From the NCBI GenBank assembly GCA_024280215.1, contig JAJRQO010000019.1, positions 24,779 to 88,778 of the forward strand: a DNA stretch of 64,000 bases, given 5' to 3'. The DNA comes from Candidatus Zixiibacteriota bacterium. Lineage in GTDB: Bacteria; Zixibacteria; MSB-5A5; GN15; FEB-12. The position numbers and the translations under genes were made by a program. Under the pieces are notes generated by a model. The model worked only from the letters and a program-made list of their open reading frames with translations. It was not told where the DNA came from and did not search any database. Positions 27,721 to 37,358 of this stretch are shown here, piece by piece (position 1 is the first letter of the stretch; every line of letters starts with the position of its first letter).

Positions 27721-27756
27721 AAAGAACTGTCTTGCAATTATGCCCGACAGTTCTTT
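27721..27756 (-). terminator. Intercistronic terminator-like hairpin between napA-like and napG-like genes
   Basis: AAAGAACTGTC (27721-27731) and GACAGTTCTTT (27746-27756) form a perfect 11-bp stem with a 14-nt loop. On the minus strand it is followed by a run of five T. It lies 26 nt after the napA stop, so it may lower expression of the four downstream genes or protect the mRNA end. Confidence 0.7.
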
Positions 27757-27782
27757 ATTCTCTCAAAAAAAGTAAGTTCTGT

Positions 27783-30446
27783 TTATATTTTCTCTATACG
27801 AGCAGCCAATTTCTTAAAGTCAACTTGTCCCGAAACAGGATCATAGGCTCTATGCGAAGTTGCATTAACTAACCACTTATTATATTTTGGATCGGCTGAA
27901 TCGGCAACCGACAAGTTCCACGGTGAGAAAAGATACCCACGAGGTACTTCATTCCTCGCTGGTTTAATTTTCGAACGAACGCCACCAATAGAAACTCGTG
28001 CCTCATAATGTCCACGACTGGTATGAATCCGAACTTTATCACCATCATTAAGTCCATTAACTTCGGCATCTTTGGGATGCATCTCTACATACTGTTCTGG
28101 TACGAGTCTTCTGGTCGTCGCACCACGAATAGTCTTGGCAGTATGGAAATGTTCATAGACAATTCCGAGACCTAACCAGAATGGATATTGTCCTTTTGGT
28201 ATAGACTTCCAATGTTTTTTCAAATGTTTGAAATCAGGTACTTCTGGTGTAAGACCCATGTCACGAGCTTTTATCAAAAGGTCTTCATTGTCAACGGCAT
28301 AGAAACCTGGAACCGTTCCAATTTTTTGAAGCTCTTTTGTAATCGCTTTACGTTGTGAATAATCCTGACGACACACTTTGAAATGCATCTTACCATCACT
28401 ATGACGGAAGGCACCATACGGTTTATCTGCCCAACCTTCTTGTTCCATATAACGACGAGGTGTACCACCTGCTTTAGCAGATTCATAGGTCGGAGCTGGC
28501 CATTGGATTCCACGTAGTCTGCGAAGTTGGTCATAGAGTCCAACACCATCTTTGTCACGCACGGCAAGCATACCAGTTAAATCAGTATCAGTTCCCTTTG
28601 AACCTTTGACGATTTCTTCAAAAACTTCTTCTGAATCATAAAACTCAGGTCCATCAGGATGGAACCGTTTTTTTCTGTATGGAAAAATCTTCTCACCATC
28701 CATACCCAACAAGTTCGCCATCAATTTACCTTTGTCGATTGCCATGTCCAAATCAGGAATACAATTTTCAAGTCCTGGGGCTCCTTTACCAACACCGTCA
28801 ACTACATTGAACCGTCGTTCCGATGAGATGTAAGTTCCACCAGGCCATTCTCCCCAAGTAAGAGCTGGGAAAATAACATCGGCATATAAATTATTTGGAG
28901 CATGACGATAAATATCTTGTACCACCACAAACATTTTCTTGAGTGCTGGTCGAACAAGATTATTTAAATCAGGTTGATGTACATGAGTCGTATACATATA
29001 AAACATCGCTTTAACATCACCTTTTAAAGCACGTTCAAACATACCAACCATCATACCTGGATTTTTTTCTTTATTGGTTAAGTCAAGACGACCTTCTGGT
29101 AAGTCCCAAACTTTATTCATCCACTTACGATGTGTATCATTTTTAAGAGCGATATTAAATGGAAGCCTTCCTGTCAGACCACCCATCAGACGTTCACCCA
29201 TTGCATTCGGTTGACCAGTCATTGAGAATGGACCAGCACCAACTCGGCCGAGGTTACCAGTTAGGGCATGAAGATTAACAATCGAAATCACATTGTGTTG
29301 TCCGTGAATATGTTGATTGTAACCAATACCCCAAAAAGTTACTACGCCACCTTTACCACGTTTTTTACCTTTGACTGATGCCTTCGCCCAGTCAGCAGCA
29401 ATCTTACGAATTGTTTGAGGATCTATCTGGGTACGGTCTTGTACTTGTTCGGGAGCATACTCTTCTTTCATTACTTTGATATACTCTTCCCAACCTTTGG
29501 TATGTTTTTTAAGCAACTCATAATCAATCGCTTCAGGATGGTCTTTGATAATCACATGTGCAATTGAATTCAATATAGAAATGTCACCATTGATAGATTG
29601 TAAATGATAGGAATTCCGAGGGTTGATAGATTCAAACGCCTGTACTGTACCAGTACGACGTGGATCAGAAATCACTGTTGTAATATTGTTTTTCTTTTTA
29701 TGATCAGCGATTCTCCAAAAGACAATTGTGTGGGCTGCTCTGGCGTTGTGACCCCAATGGGTAATCATATCTGATTCTTCTATATCATCGTACGACAATG
29801 GCGGAGTATCGGAACCAAGGGTTGCAAAATATGCCGTCACGGCAGAGGTCATACACATACGGGCATTTGCTTCAATAGAGTTTGAAGTAAAAATACCCTT
29901 CATCAATTTGTTTTCAATCCATTGTGCTTCAACAGTCAATTGTCCAGAACCATACAACCCGATAGAGTTGCCACCATGGGCATCAAAAATTGCTTTCATT
30001 TTATCGCCAACAAGTTTTTCAGCCTCTTCATAAGAAACTTCTTCAAACAAGTCATCGTCGAATGCCCCCTTGGTTTGTGATTCATAACCGGTGAGTGGGT
30101 CAGACATATCTTTTCTGACTAAGACTTTGTTCAAACGATCAACATAAGTTGGTTCATCAGCATTAAGACCTTTGATACATTGAACACCCTTGTTTGTCGG
30201 ATGTTGTTTGTCAGGAACCACACCCAAGATACGACCATCTGCCGCTGCTTTAATAACCGTTCCACAGCCCACACCACAGTACGGACATTGTGCGAGTAAA
30301 CTTTGTGCGACTGGAGATGCACCACCAGAAGTTTCTGCTAAAATTGCTTCAGGTGAAAAAATTGCCGAACTGAGTCCAAGAGCTGCTGCTCCTGCGACAG
30401 AACCTTTTAGAAAATTTCGTCTATTGATTGAGCCTTTGTTTCCCAT
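27783..30446 (-). CDS. napA: NapA-like periplasmic nitrate reductase catalytic subunit
   Basis: The 887-residue protein starts with a twin-arginine signal (RRNFLKGSVAGAAALGLSSA). The first cluster site is CPYCGVGC..., with the fourth cysteine in GVQCIKG. The molybdenum ligand cysteine lies in ARMCMTSAV, at the position where NapA has ARHCMASAV. MTGQPNAMGERLMGG is the conserved NapA pterin segment, and the C-terminal domain carries THRGHY-like IHTSRGHYEARV. These features place it in the NapA branch of DMSO-reductase-type bis-MGD enzymes. It is slightly longer than classical NapA (about 830 residues). The usual small cytochrome NapB and chaperone NapD are absent; instead it follows a ten-haem cytochrome by 7 nt. 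Nitrate is the likely substrate, though a related oxyanion cannot be excluded. Confidence 0.78.
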   Translation of the reverse strand: MGNKGSINRRNFLKGSVAGAAALGLSSAIFSPEAILAETSGGASPVAQSLLAQCPYCGVGCGTVIKAAADGRILGVVPDKQHPTNKGVQCIKGLNADEPTYVDRLNKVLVRKDMSDPLTGYESQTKGAFDDDLFEEVSYEEAEKLVGDKMKAIFDAHGGNSIGLYGSGQLTVEAQWIENKLMKGIFTSNSIEANARMCMTSAVTAYFATLGSDTPPLSYDDIEESDMITHWGHNARAAHTIVFWRIADHKKKNNITTVISDPRRTGTVQAFESINPRNSYHLQSINGDISILNSIAHVIIKDHPEAIDYELLKKHTKGWEEYIKVMKEEYAPEQVQDRTQIDPQTIRKIAADWAKASVKGKKRGKGGVVTFWGIGYNQHIHGQHNVISIVNLHALTGNLGRVGAGPFSMTGQPNAMGERLMGGLTGRLPFNIALKNDTHRKWMNKVWDLPEGRLDLTNKEKNPGMMVGMFERALKGDVKAMFYMYTTHVHQPDLNNLVRPALKKMFVVVQDIYRHAPNNLYADVIFPALTWGEWPGGTYISSERRFNVVDGVGKGAPGLENCIPDLDMAIDKGKLMANLLGMDGEKIFPYRKKRFHPDGPEFYDSEEVFEEIVKGSKGTDTDLTGMLAVRDKDGVGLYDQLRRLRGIQWPAPTYESAKAGGTPRRYMEQEGWADKPYGAFRHSDGKMHFKVCRQDYSQRKAITKELQKIGTVPGFYAVDNEDLLIKARDMGLTPEVPDFKHLKKHWKSIPKGQYPFWLGLGIVYEHFHTAKTIRGATTRRLVPEQYVEMHPKDAEVNGLNDGDKVRIHTSRGHYEARVSIGGVRSKIKPARNEVPRGYLFSPWNLSVADSADPKYNKWLVNATSHRAYDPVSGQVDFKKLAARIEKI

Positions 30447-30453
30447 GAGAATG

Positions 30454-32964
30454 TTACTCCTTTCCCATTTTTATATATGAGATGATATCATTTATTTCTT
30501 TTGAACTTAATTCTGTTAATCCCGCATTACCTCGAATCATCGATTGCATTGCGGTTTGGTGTCGACCGAGCGACATCGTTGCCTGTAAGTATCCGACAGG
30601 TGCAGCCTTGACAAATGCGGAACGCATCAAGTCAGGTGCGAATGAACCTTTCTGGTGACATTGTATGCATTGACTTTCGTACAAAATTTTTCCATTTTGC
30701 GGAGTGCCAACCAAATATTTTTTACCAATTTCAGATTTATCTTTATTGCGTAAATAGTAAACAATATTCATCGCCGTGTTCCCATCAAGTTCAACTATAC
30801 CACCACGACCAAACTTTTTCATTTCGGTACCATCACGACCAGACATCATCATCGCAACAATGAACCCATCGGAAAGGGACGCTAAAAATCCTTCTTTTCC
30901 AATACCAGGACCATTACCACCGCCACCGCCAGCACCATGACACTGTGAACACATATCATCAAATACAGCCCGACCATTATCAATATCACCAGGAATAGTA
31001 CTGATACCATTGAGTTGAGGCGGGTTCTTTTCAAGAGTTCTAATGTATGCGACAATATCATTGAGTTCATACTTTGATAAATCCGATGTGCCGTTTTGTC
31101 CATGAAGGTTTCCTTTCATCTGAGTACCCGAACGGCCATAAGCAGCCATCTTCCAAATGAATTCATCCGATGCTAAGGCAAGGAAATCTTTATTTCCAAT
31201 AGCAGGACCATTGAGACCAACACCACTTTGCCCATGACACTGCGCACAAGTTCGTTCAAAAAGATATTTTCCGTTAAACTCAGAACCAACAATTTTCTTT
31301 TTGCTTGTTCCTTTGGTAGTTCCTCTGAAGCCTGATCGCAAATACGCCATTATATCGCCGAGTGCTTTTTTGCCAAGATGATTATATGATGACATCGCAG
31401 TATTACGACGACCTTTGACAATCGTGTTGTACATAAATTTATTATCAGCAAGAGTATGAAGCTCTTTGGAGTTCAGCGATGGGCCAACTCCACCTTCTTT
31501 GTTATTGCCATGACAGGCGGCACAGTTATCATAAAACAAGCTACTGCCTCTTTTTGATGAACCATACTGGATGGCTGAAGCAAAAGAATTATAGCTGATT
31601 TGTTTTTCTCGCCAACTCTCAACATACGCCATAATATCGCCAAGGTCTTGTTTGGATAAAAAATTCCAACCTGGCATAGCAGTTCCTGCTCTACCATGTA
31701 CTATCGTTTTATAAAATTTTTCATTGTCAAACAATGAAAGCAGTTGAGGTGAGCGAAGCGTAGGACCAATTAAATCAGTTTCATAACGACCATCAATCCC
31801 ATGGCACCCCGCACAGTTAGCATTAAAAATTGTACGACCATACTTTGCTTCACCACCGACAAGTAGCACCTCTTTATAGGAAGGTGCATCTTTGCGAAGT
31901 GTTAAAACATGGTCAGCAATTTTAGAAATATCACTTTTTGAAAGTCCACCACCAGAACCCCATGCTGGCATAACAGATGAACCAGAACCATCTATTATAG
32001 CAGACAAAAAATCATGGTCAACAATAGCCAAGAACTGAGGATTCCCCAAAGCAGGACCCAACTTACCAAGTTCTGTCAGGTTGGTGCCTTTACCATTTTT
32101 ACCATGACACGCTGAACAGTAACGTGAATATAAATCTTTACCGCTCTCTTCCACCACACCAGATGCAGCAATCATTCCTTCAGGAACAGCATACTCTTGT
32201 AATGATTTTATATAGACCGTTAAATCCAACGCTTCTTCTTTTGTAAAACCATAATCTATCATCTGCGAAGAGTCAGGTTGGATTTTTGGTTGATAGACTG
32301 CTTCAAATATATACGCAAGATTCAGATTACCATCAAATTCCTCAATAAGATGTTCATTATCATGATGAGGACGCTTGGCATGAAATGATGCCTGACCGAT
32401 AGTTGTCAATTCAGGACCTAATGAACCACCACGTCCTTGAACAGTATGACAACTCTGACAGCCATTTTCTATAAAGAGACGTTTACCCCGTTGGTAAGTA
32501 CCCGAAACAACGGGCATTTCCGAACGGTGACAACGAGCGCAGTTCGCTTCAAGATACGGCGATGCTAAAACAGGTTCTTCCCAGTAAAATTTTTCTGACT
32601 CATGTGCCAATGCACCTTCAAGAGTTGTTGCTCTTCCTTGCCCATCATGACATATCGTACAACCAAATTTATTAGGGTCATGCGAATCAAGATATGTTCC
32701 AGGATGTACCTTGATAGGATTTTCTAAATCTTTAGTATTCGGGTCAGAAATTCCAACATGACAAATCACACACCTATCAATTTTATTAAAATGCGGTAAA
32801 ACTAATTGGCGGTAATCTACCGAAAATTCGCTACCATCTTCATCAACAAACTCGGCATATTGTGCCTGATAATCTCGCCAGTCTGTTGTGAGATATTCAT
32901 TAACGGCACCATAGATGAGAAAAACGATAACGACGATACTTGAGTAAAACATTATTTTTTTCAT
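30454..32964 (-). CDS. Ten-haem membrane-anchored cytochrome c with seven fused class-I domains
   Basis: The 836-residue protein has one N-terminal transmembrane anchor (about 5-22) and ten CxxCH motifs. The first three (C65 CVICH, C102 CTICH, C142 CARCH) are closely spaced, as in cytochromes attached to bc-type complexes. The other seven begin at C169 CQSCH and about residues 283, 378, 473, 563, 664 and 765. They form a string of about 95-residue class-I cytochrome c units, most with a downstream methionine ligand in a G..M/T.M motif (SSVMPAWG, GTAMPGW, NTAMSSY, GTEMKKF). It sits between cytochrome b (9 nt upstream) and the NapA-like enzyme (7 nt downstream). It should act as the wire carrying electrons from the Rieske protein to NapA. 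Confidence 0.9.
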   Translation of the reverse strand: MKKIMFYSSIVVIVFLIYGAVNEYLTTDWRDYQAQYAEFVDEDGSEFSVDYRQLVLPHFNKIDRCVICHVGISDPNTKDLENPIKVHPGTYLDSHDPNKFGCTICHDGQGRATTLEGALAHESEKFYWEEPVLASPYLEANCARCHRSEMPVVSGTYQRGKRLFIENGCQSCHTVQGRGGSLGPELTTIGQASFHAKRPHHDNEHLIEEFDGNLNLAYIFEAVYQPKIQPDSSQMIDYGFTKEEALDLTVYIKSLQEYAVPEGMIAASGVVEESGKDLYSRYCSACHGKNGKGTNLTELGKLGPALGNPQFLAIVDHDFLSAIIDGSGSSVMPAWGSGGGLSKSDISKIADHVLTLRKDAPSYKEVLLVGGEAKYGRTIFNANCAGCHGIDGRYETDLIGPTLRSPQLLSLFDNEKFYKTIVHGRAGTAMPGWNFLSKQDLGDIMAYVESWREKQISYNSFASAIQYGSSKRGSSLFYDNCAACHGNNKEGGVGPSLNSKELHTLADNKFMYNTIVKGRRNTAMSSYNHLGKKALGDIMAYLRSGFRGTTKGTSKKKIVGSEFNGKYLFERTCAQCHGQSGVGLNGPAIGNKDFLALASDEFIWKMAAYGRSGTQMKGNLHGQNGTSDLSKYELNDIVAYIRTLEKNPPQLNGISTIPGDIDNGRAVFDDMCSQCHGAGGGGGNGPGIGKEGFLASLSDGFIVAMMMSGRDGTEMKKFGRGGIVELDGNTAMNIVYYLRNKDKSEIGKKYLVGTPQNGKILYESQCIQCHQKGSFAPDLMRSAFVKAAPVGYLQATMSLGRHQTAMQSMIRGNAGLTELSSKEINDIISYIKMGKE

Positions 32965-32973
32965 AATATACCT

Positions 32974-34542
32974 CTAATGTGCCGGCCAAAGAGACGGCCA
33001 CCAGTAAAAGTCCCAGTTCGGTCCACGATGTTGATAGGCGAAATATGTTAATATAACAAAGCCAACTAAGAAACAGGTAAAGACTGCCATCGCTCCCAAA
33101 CGAGTAGACCCTGTATTTTTCAAAATCCTTATTGACCACCACACGAATAGCCCAGTTATTATAGTCCCCGGATTAATAAGTACAATTATTAATTGCGGTA
33201 TTTGCGGGAACCAATTCCTTAACCATCCAAAATTTACTGTAAAAACAAGTGTTGCTAATATTACTATCGAGGAAAATATCACTGTAGATTTGAAAACAGA
33301 TTTTTCATTTTTATCTGGGAACCACAACCCTGATTCATTTCGAGTCTTATCTAAAAATGGAATTAGCATAAGCCCAAGCACTGCCAAGCCTGGAATCGCA
33401 ACACCACCCATAAAGGCGGAGTATGATACCAATTCTTGGAGTCCTAAGAAATACCACGGTGCTTTGGCGGGATTCTCTGGTACGGCTGGATTGGCTGCTT
33501 CTTTAAGCGGAGCATCAGAGACATACGATAGAACTATCAATATTGCTAACACCAAAATAAAAATTGCCATTTCATAATTGAACAAATTCGGCCATGATTG
33601 CACTGTATTTTTTACTGAATTTTTTACATTGTTACTATCACCTTTAACCAAACACATAAGACCGTATGTTTTATTTTTTGTCGGAAATGCCATCTCGGCA
33701 TTTTCATCAATCGGTGTACCTTCAAGCATCTCTTCTGTTATAACAGAAGGTCTCGACATACCACCATCTTTTCTAATTCTCCAAAAATGCACTCCAATAA
33801 AAGTTGTCAGTACTAAAGGAAGTAAAATACAATGAAGAAAATAAAAACGTACCAATGCTTCCTCACCAACTATATCCGCTCCCAAGAGCAATCGCATCTG
33901 TAATCCACCAATATCTATGATATGTGTTATACCCAATGCATCAGTGATTTCAACAGGAGACCCCGCAATTTGAGCTCCAATAGTTGTCGCCCAATAGGCA
34001 AGTTGATCCCATGGAAGCAAGTAGCCTGTAAATGATAGTCCAAGTGTCACCGCAAACAAAATCATACCAACAACCCAGTTGAATTGTCTCGGGTGTCTAT
34101 AAGAGCCAGTCATAAAAACTCGAACCATATGGAGAAAAACCCCAGCAACCATAATATGAGCTCCCCATCTATGGATATTCCGAATCAGTCGACCACCTGG
34201 GACAGCAAAATGAATATCTTTAATTGAGTTATAAGCTTCGGCAAGTGACGGTTTATAATAAATCATCAAAAGAATTCCTGTAATTGCCAAAATCACAAAC
34301 GATGCTGCCGATGCAATCCCAAGACCCATTGTAAATGTCTTTTTAAAATTGTATCTATGAGTACGAACAGAATGAATATGTAAAAAAAGATTTGAAAAAA
34401 CTGATTGTGATGCAGCCCTATTCGATGACGGTGGTCCATGACGAACAGTCGCATCTTTAAAAGACTGTGGAAGATGTTTCAGATTTGTGAGAAACGTCTC
34501 GATTCCTGAAGGCATCTTATTCTTCTCTTCAGTATTAGACAT
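32974..34542 (-). CDS. Cytochrome b of a bc-type quinol-oxidising complex
   Basis: The 522-residue protein combines the cytochrome b6-like part and a subunit-IV-like part in one chain. The haem ligand pairs are visible as [20 protein letters not shown] (two histidines 14 apart) and [18 protein letters not shown]. The quinol-site motif reads [17 protein letters not shown] instead of PEWY, the variant found in several Gram-positive and deep-branching bacterial complexes. An N-terminal cytoplasmic extension of about 60 residues precedes the first helix. Extra C-terminal helices follow the PWYF motif. The ATG overlaps the Rieske gene by 8 nt. It should oxidise menaquinol, sending one electron to the Rieske protein and one across the membrane. 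Confidence 0.92.
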   Translation of the reverse strand: MSNTEEKNKMPSGIETFLTNLKHLPQSFKDATVRHGPPSSNRAASQSVFSNLFLHIHSVRTHRYNFKKTFTMGLGIASAASFVILAITGILLMIYYKPSLAEAYNSIKDIHFAVPGGRLIRNIHRWGAHIMVAGVFLHMVRVFMTGSYRHPRQFNWVVGMILFAVTLGLSFTGYLLPWDQLAYWATTIGAQIAGSPVEITDALGITHIIDIGGLQMRLLLGADIVGEEALVRFYFLHCILLPLVLTTFIGVHFWRIRKDGGMSRPSVITEEMLEGTPIDENAEMAFPTKNKTYGLMCLVKGDSNNVKNSVKNTVQSWPNLFNYEMAIFILVLAILIVLSYVSDAPLKEAANPAVPENPAKAPWYFLGLQELVSYSAFMGGVAIPGLAVLGLMLIPFLDKTRNESGLWFPDKNEKSVFKSTVIFSSIVILATLVFTVNFGWLRNWFPQIPQLIIVLINPGTIITGLFVWWSIRILKNTGSTRLGAMAVFTCFLVGFVILTYFAYQHRGPNWDFYWWPSLWPAH

Positions 34543-34996
34543 AGAATTGTTCCTTAACTCCTGATTCGACAGTTTTATCTAAATTTAATGAAAGCTGTCC
34601 AGATGGTAATTTTTCAATTTTAAACCACTTGAGGGCTTTTGGTGCAGGACCTTGAATAATCTCACCCTGCGCGTCAAATTTGGAACCATGACACGGACAA
34701 TCAAATCCTCTTCCTGTCCATTTCACTACACAACCTAAATGGGTACATGTCGTTGAGATTGCAAAGAGACCATCATCGTCAGCAAAAAGAACAACCCGTT
34801 CTTTTTCAAATATCTTTGTTGTACCATTTGGAAAATCTGACGGCATACCTAATTTTATTTTTTTTGATTCTTGAGGAAGCAGAGTTGGCATCGTAAACTT
34901 TAACAATGAGCCACCCCATACTGCTAATGACCCCCAAAATGTTGCAGGGGCAAATTTTGTAATAAAATTACGCCGTGAATCTTTCTTCTCATCCAT
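34535..34996 (-). CDS. Rieske iron-sulfur protein
   Basis: I take the ATG at 34996 ([15 protein letters not shown]): AGGTGG is 5 nt upstream, and it overlaps the last codons of the flavoprotein gene by 8 nt. The 153-residue protein has a twin-arginine-like start and one hydrophobic anchor ([15 protein letters not shown]). The cluster-binding loops are CTHLGC and CPCHGSKFD, followed by the GPAPKALKW segment. This is a standard membrane-anchored Rieske [2Fe-2S] protein that accepts an electron from quinol at the cytochrome b site. Its next partner here is the ten-haem cytochrome. Confidence 0.93.
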   Translation of the reverse strand: MDEKKDSRRNFITKFAPATFWGSLAVWGGSLLKFTMPTLLPQESKKIKLGMPSDFPNGTTKIFEKERVVLFADDDGLFAISTTCTHLGCVVKWTGRGFDCPCHGSKFDAQGEIIQGPAPKALKWFKIEKLPSGQLSLNLDKTVESGVKEQFYV

Positions 34997-36833
34997 TATT
35001 ACCACCTATTTCACAAAAAGTTACTCTTTCCATTGTTATTGCTCCTACTGGACAACGATCAGCACAACAGGCACAGCGAATGCACTTCGTCTCATCTTTG
35101 ATAATCGCTGAGTCGTCTTCGGCGAACCCAGAAGCTTTTAAATCAAAATTATTTTGTATCGCTAATTCTTTTACAGAAACGAGTTGCAAACACAGCTCTG
35201 GACATACATCAGCACAACCACCACATAAGACACATACATCGCCGTTGAAAATTGTATTTACTGAACAATCAAGACAACGTGCCGCTTCTGAAATCACATC
35301 AAGCTCGGTATAGCCTAACTCAACAGGTGGTCTTTTGAGCTTGAGACGTTCTTCTACCTCAAGTGCTGGTATCTCTTGTCGTTTCGTTTCTTCATAAGAG
35401 GCTTCACGAGCATAGTTCTCTAATGTAGCATGATTGAGTTCAAGTTTTGGAGTAATTTGTAATCCAACAATCTGTTTCGCAATTGTCTGGGCGACTTTTT
35501 TTCCGTCAGCTACCGCATCGATAACAAGTTTGGTTCCATAGGCACAATCACCAGCAAAAAAGATATTCGGCACATCGGTCGAACCATCTTTGTTAACAGA
35601 AACCAATCCATAATCATTAAATGAAAGTCTGTCTGTTTTTGGATTTATAAATGAAAGGTCGATTTGCTGTCCGATAGCCATCATAATATTATCACACTCT
35701 ATTGTGGTAATATCGTTTTCATCAAAAACAGGAGCAAATTTCCCTTCAGTATTCAAAACTGACAAACATTTTTTAAATTTGATACCAACTAATTTATCAC
35801 CCTCAAAAAGAACTTCGTGAGGTCCAACAGAATTTAATCGCTTAATCCCCTCTTCAGCACCTTCTATGATTTCAACTTCATCAGCCATCATCTCTTCAAG
35901 TGATTCCAAACAACAAAGATGTACTTCACGAACACCTTCCATCCGTTTTGCTTGTCGAGAAATATCAAATTGTCCGTAACGTAATGCCGACCGTCCTATA
36001 TCATATGCAACCGAACCTCCACCGATAACAACAATCTTTTCACCTAATGGTGTATCTTTGCCGACATAAAAATCTCGTAAAAACTCGACTCCACCCAAAA
36101 CTTGATTATGATCAAAGCCTGGCATTGGAATCGAACGAGAACGTTTGGCTCCAACCGCTACAATAACAGCATCAAACTCAGTTGCCAATTGTGAGAAGAG
36201 TACGTCCTTCCCTACTGTCGTATTCACTTTAAACTCAACGCCAAGTTCTTTTATAATTTCAACTTCACGTTGAATTATATCACGAGGTAAGCGATAATCA
36301 GGAATCCCTACCGCAAGCATGCCACCTGCAACTGGTTCAGTTTCAAAAACTGTTGATTTTATACCATAGAGTGCTAAATCATGAGCACATGCTAATCCCG
36401 CAGGACCTGAACCGATGATTGCTACTTTTTTTTGTGTCTTCGGTGTTTCTTTATCTATGAGAGTTAATTCGTTGACTGAAAGATTTTCACGGTTTGATAC
36501 ATATTTACGAATGTTATCCAATACGGATAAAATCATCTTATCACTATGTGTTGAATAATACTGTTCCGATGCAAACCTTTTTAATGCACGTATTGAAACA
36601 GGTTTATCAATATCACCTCGACGGCAATTAACTTCGCATGGTGCCGCACATATCCGTCCGCAGATTGAAGCAAGTGGATTTGGTCCTCGAGCAATCAAGT
36701 ATGCTTCTTCGTACTTTCCCTGTGCCAACGCTCGGACATATCCACGGGCATCAGTGCCTACTGGGCAGGCTGATTGACAATTGATAAGTTCTTGCCAATA
36801 TTTTTCATCTGGTACATTTACAGAATAACTCAT
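34989..36833 (-). CDS. GltD-like NAD(P)H/FAD oxidoreductase with extra ferredoxin clusters, heading the bc-Nap operon
   Basis: The 614-residue soluble protein starts with the Fe-S domain of glutamate synthase small subunits ([15 protein letters not shown], then [15 protein letters not shown]). FAD and NAD(P) Rossmann motifs follow ([14 protein letters not shown] and [14 protein letters not shown]), then a [11 protein letters not shown] end. Beyond GltD it has C-terminal ferredoxin motifs [12 protein letters not shown] and [12 protein letters not shown], plus ARCLDCS. No glutamate synthase large subunit is near. It is the first gene of the Rieske/cytochrome b/NapA operon and overlaps the Rieske gene. 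Anammox bacteria also have bc-type gene sets carrying a GltD-like subunit. It likely links the NAD(P) pool to the quinone complex on the cytoplasmic face; direction of flow is not decided by sequence. Confidence 0.85.
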   Translation of the reverse strand: MSYSVNVPDEKYWQELINCQSACPVGTDARGYVRALAQGKYEEAYLIARGPNPLASICGRICAAPCEVNCRRGDIDKPVSIRALKRFASEQYYSTHSDKMILSVLDNIRKYVSNRENLSVNELTLIDKETPKTQKKVAIIGSGPAGLACAHDLALYGIKSTVFETEPVAGGMLAVGIPDYRLPRDIIQREVEIIKELGVEFKVNTTVGKDVLFSQLATEFDAVIVAVGAKRSRSIPMPGFDHNQVLGGVEFLRDFYVGKDTPLGEKIVVIGGGSVAYDIGRSALRYGQFDISRQAKRMEGVREVHLCCLESLEEMMADEVEIIEGAEEGIKRLNSVGPHEVLFEGDKLVGIKFKKCLSVLNTEGKFAPVFDENDITTIECDNIMMAIGQQIDLSFINPKTDRLSFNDYGLVSVNKDGSTDVPNIFFAGDCAYGTKLVIDAVADGKKVAQTIAKQIVGLQITPKLELNHATLENYAREASYEETKRQEIPALEVEERLKLKRPPVELGYTELDVISEAARCLDCSVNTIFNGDVCVLCGGCADVCPELCLQLVSVKELAIQNNFDLKASGFAEDDSAIIKDETKCIRCACCADRCPVGAITMERVTFCEIGGNNG

Positions 36834-36899
36834 TGTGTATCCTGTTCAGATTTTTTTAGATTAAATTGTAATTAGTTTCCATTATTGATTACAGGACAA

Positions 36900-36908
36900 A
36901 TTATACCA
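36900..36908 (-). promoter_or_regulatory. Extended -10 promoter of the bc-Nap operon
   Basis: TGG followed by TATAAT on the minus strand gives a TGnTATAAT extended -10. No -35 match exists at 16-18 nt; that position is covered by a palindromic operator. The predicted start is about 36893, 60 nt before the first ATG. Confidence 0.7.
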
Positions 36909-36924
36909 TGTTTTAGTCGCCACT

Positions 36925-36944
36925 AACTTGACGTAAGTCAAGTT
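36925..36944 (-). promoter_or_regulatory. CRP/FNR-type operator, proximal
   Basis: AACTTGAC-N4-GTCAAGTT, two perfect 8-base arms with the TTGAC-N4-GTCAA core of the CRP/FNR superfamily. Its centre is 41.5 nt upstream of the predicted start at 36893, the class II activator position. Confidence 0.7.
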
Positions 36945-36962
36945 AATGGAATTATTTTTCTT

Positions 36963-36976
36963 TTGACTTAAGTCAA
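36963..36976 (-). promoter_or_regulatory. CRP/FNR-type operator, distal
   Basis: TTGACTTAAGTCAA is a perfect 14-base palindrome with the same TTGAC-N4-GTCAA core as the proximal site. The centres are 35 bp apart, placing this one at about -76.5. Confidence 0.65.
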
Positions 36977-37136
36977 GAATAACAGCCTATATCTACATTT
37001 CTGAGTCTGAGTGGCTACTTTCTACTTGCATATGAGCATATCTTAAAAAATACTATTAATTATTTTATGTGTATAAAAAATTTTGTTATTCAAATTTTGA
37101 AGAATTTTACGATTGGAATTTTACTAAATTGAAAAA

Positions 37137-37154
37137 CCAGAGTGTTATCTCTGG
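37137..37154 (-). terminator. Intrinsic terminator of the Psr-type operon
   Basis: CCAGAG (37137-37142) and CTCTGG (37149-37154) form a 6-bp stem with a 6-nt loop, followed on the minus strand by TTTTT (37132-37136). It would end leftward transcripts before the bc-Nap promoter region. Confidence 0.7.
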
Positions 37155-37167
37155 CTTATTTAATTAT

Positions 37168-37293
37168 TCAATATAGGAATTGTAAAAACTCTTGTTGAAG
37201 ATATTCATGTGTCTGGTAGTTTGGAGCAAGTGTATCAGGCATCAGCAAAAATTTAAACGGCTGGTCATGTTCATCTGCTAATACAGTATTCAT
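37168..37293 (-). CDS. Small ORF or gene remnant of unknown function
   Basis: The 41-residue frame MNTVLADEHDQPF...QQEFLQFLY ends 14 nt before the terminator. The frame stays open upstream of the ATG for about 25 more codons (IRNLNSIPELGSINRDV), up to the end of the sigma-54 activator gene, without another obvious start. The composition looks coding (acidic, few rare stretches). It may be a real small protein using a non-ATG start or the tail of a lost gene. I recognise no family and see no clear ribosome site. Confidence 0.3.
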   Translation of the reverse strand: MNTVLADEHDQPFKFLLMPDTLAPNYQTHEYLQQEFLQFLY

Positions 37294-37358
37294 ACTTAAA
37301 TCTGAGACATCTCGGTTAATACTTCCGAGTTCAGGAATAGAATTTAAATTACGGATAC

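Noticed and set aside
27783..30446. Formate dehydrogenase identity for the NapA-like protein
   Set aside because: The molybdenum ligand is an ordinary cysteine in ARMCMTSAV with NapA-type context and GQPNAMG; the partners are NapG and NapH.
34989..36833. GltD-like gene as part of glutamate synthase
   Set aside because: No large subunit is present, it has additional ferredoxin clusters, and it overlaps the Rieske gene.
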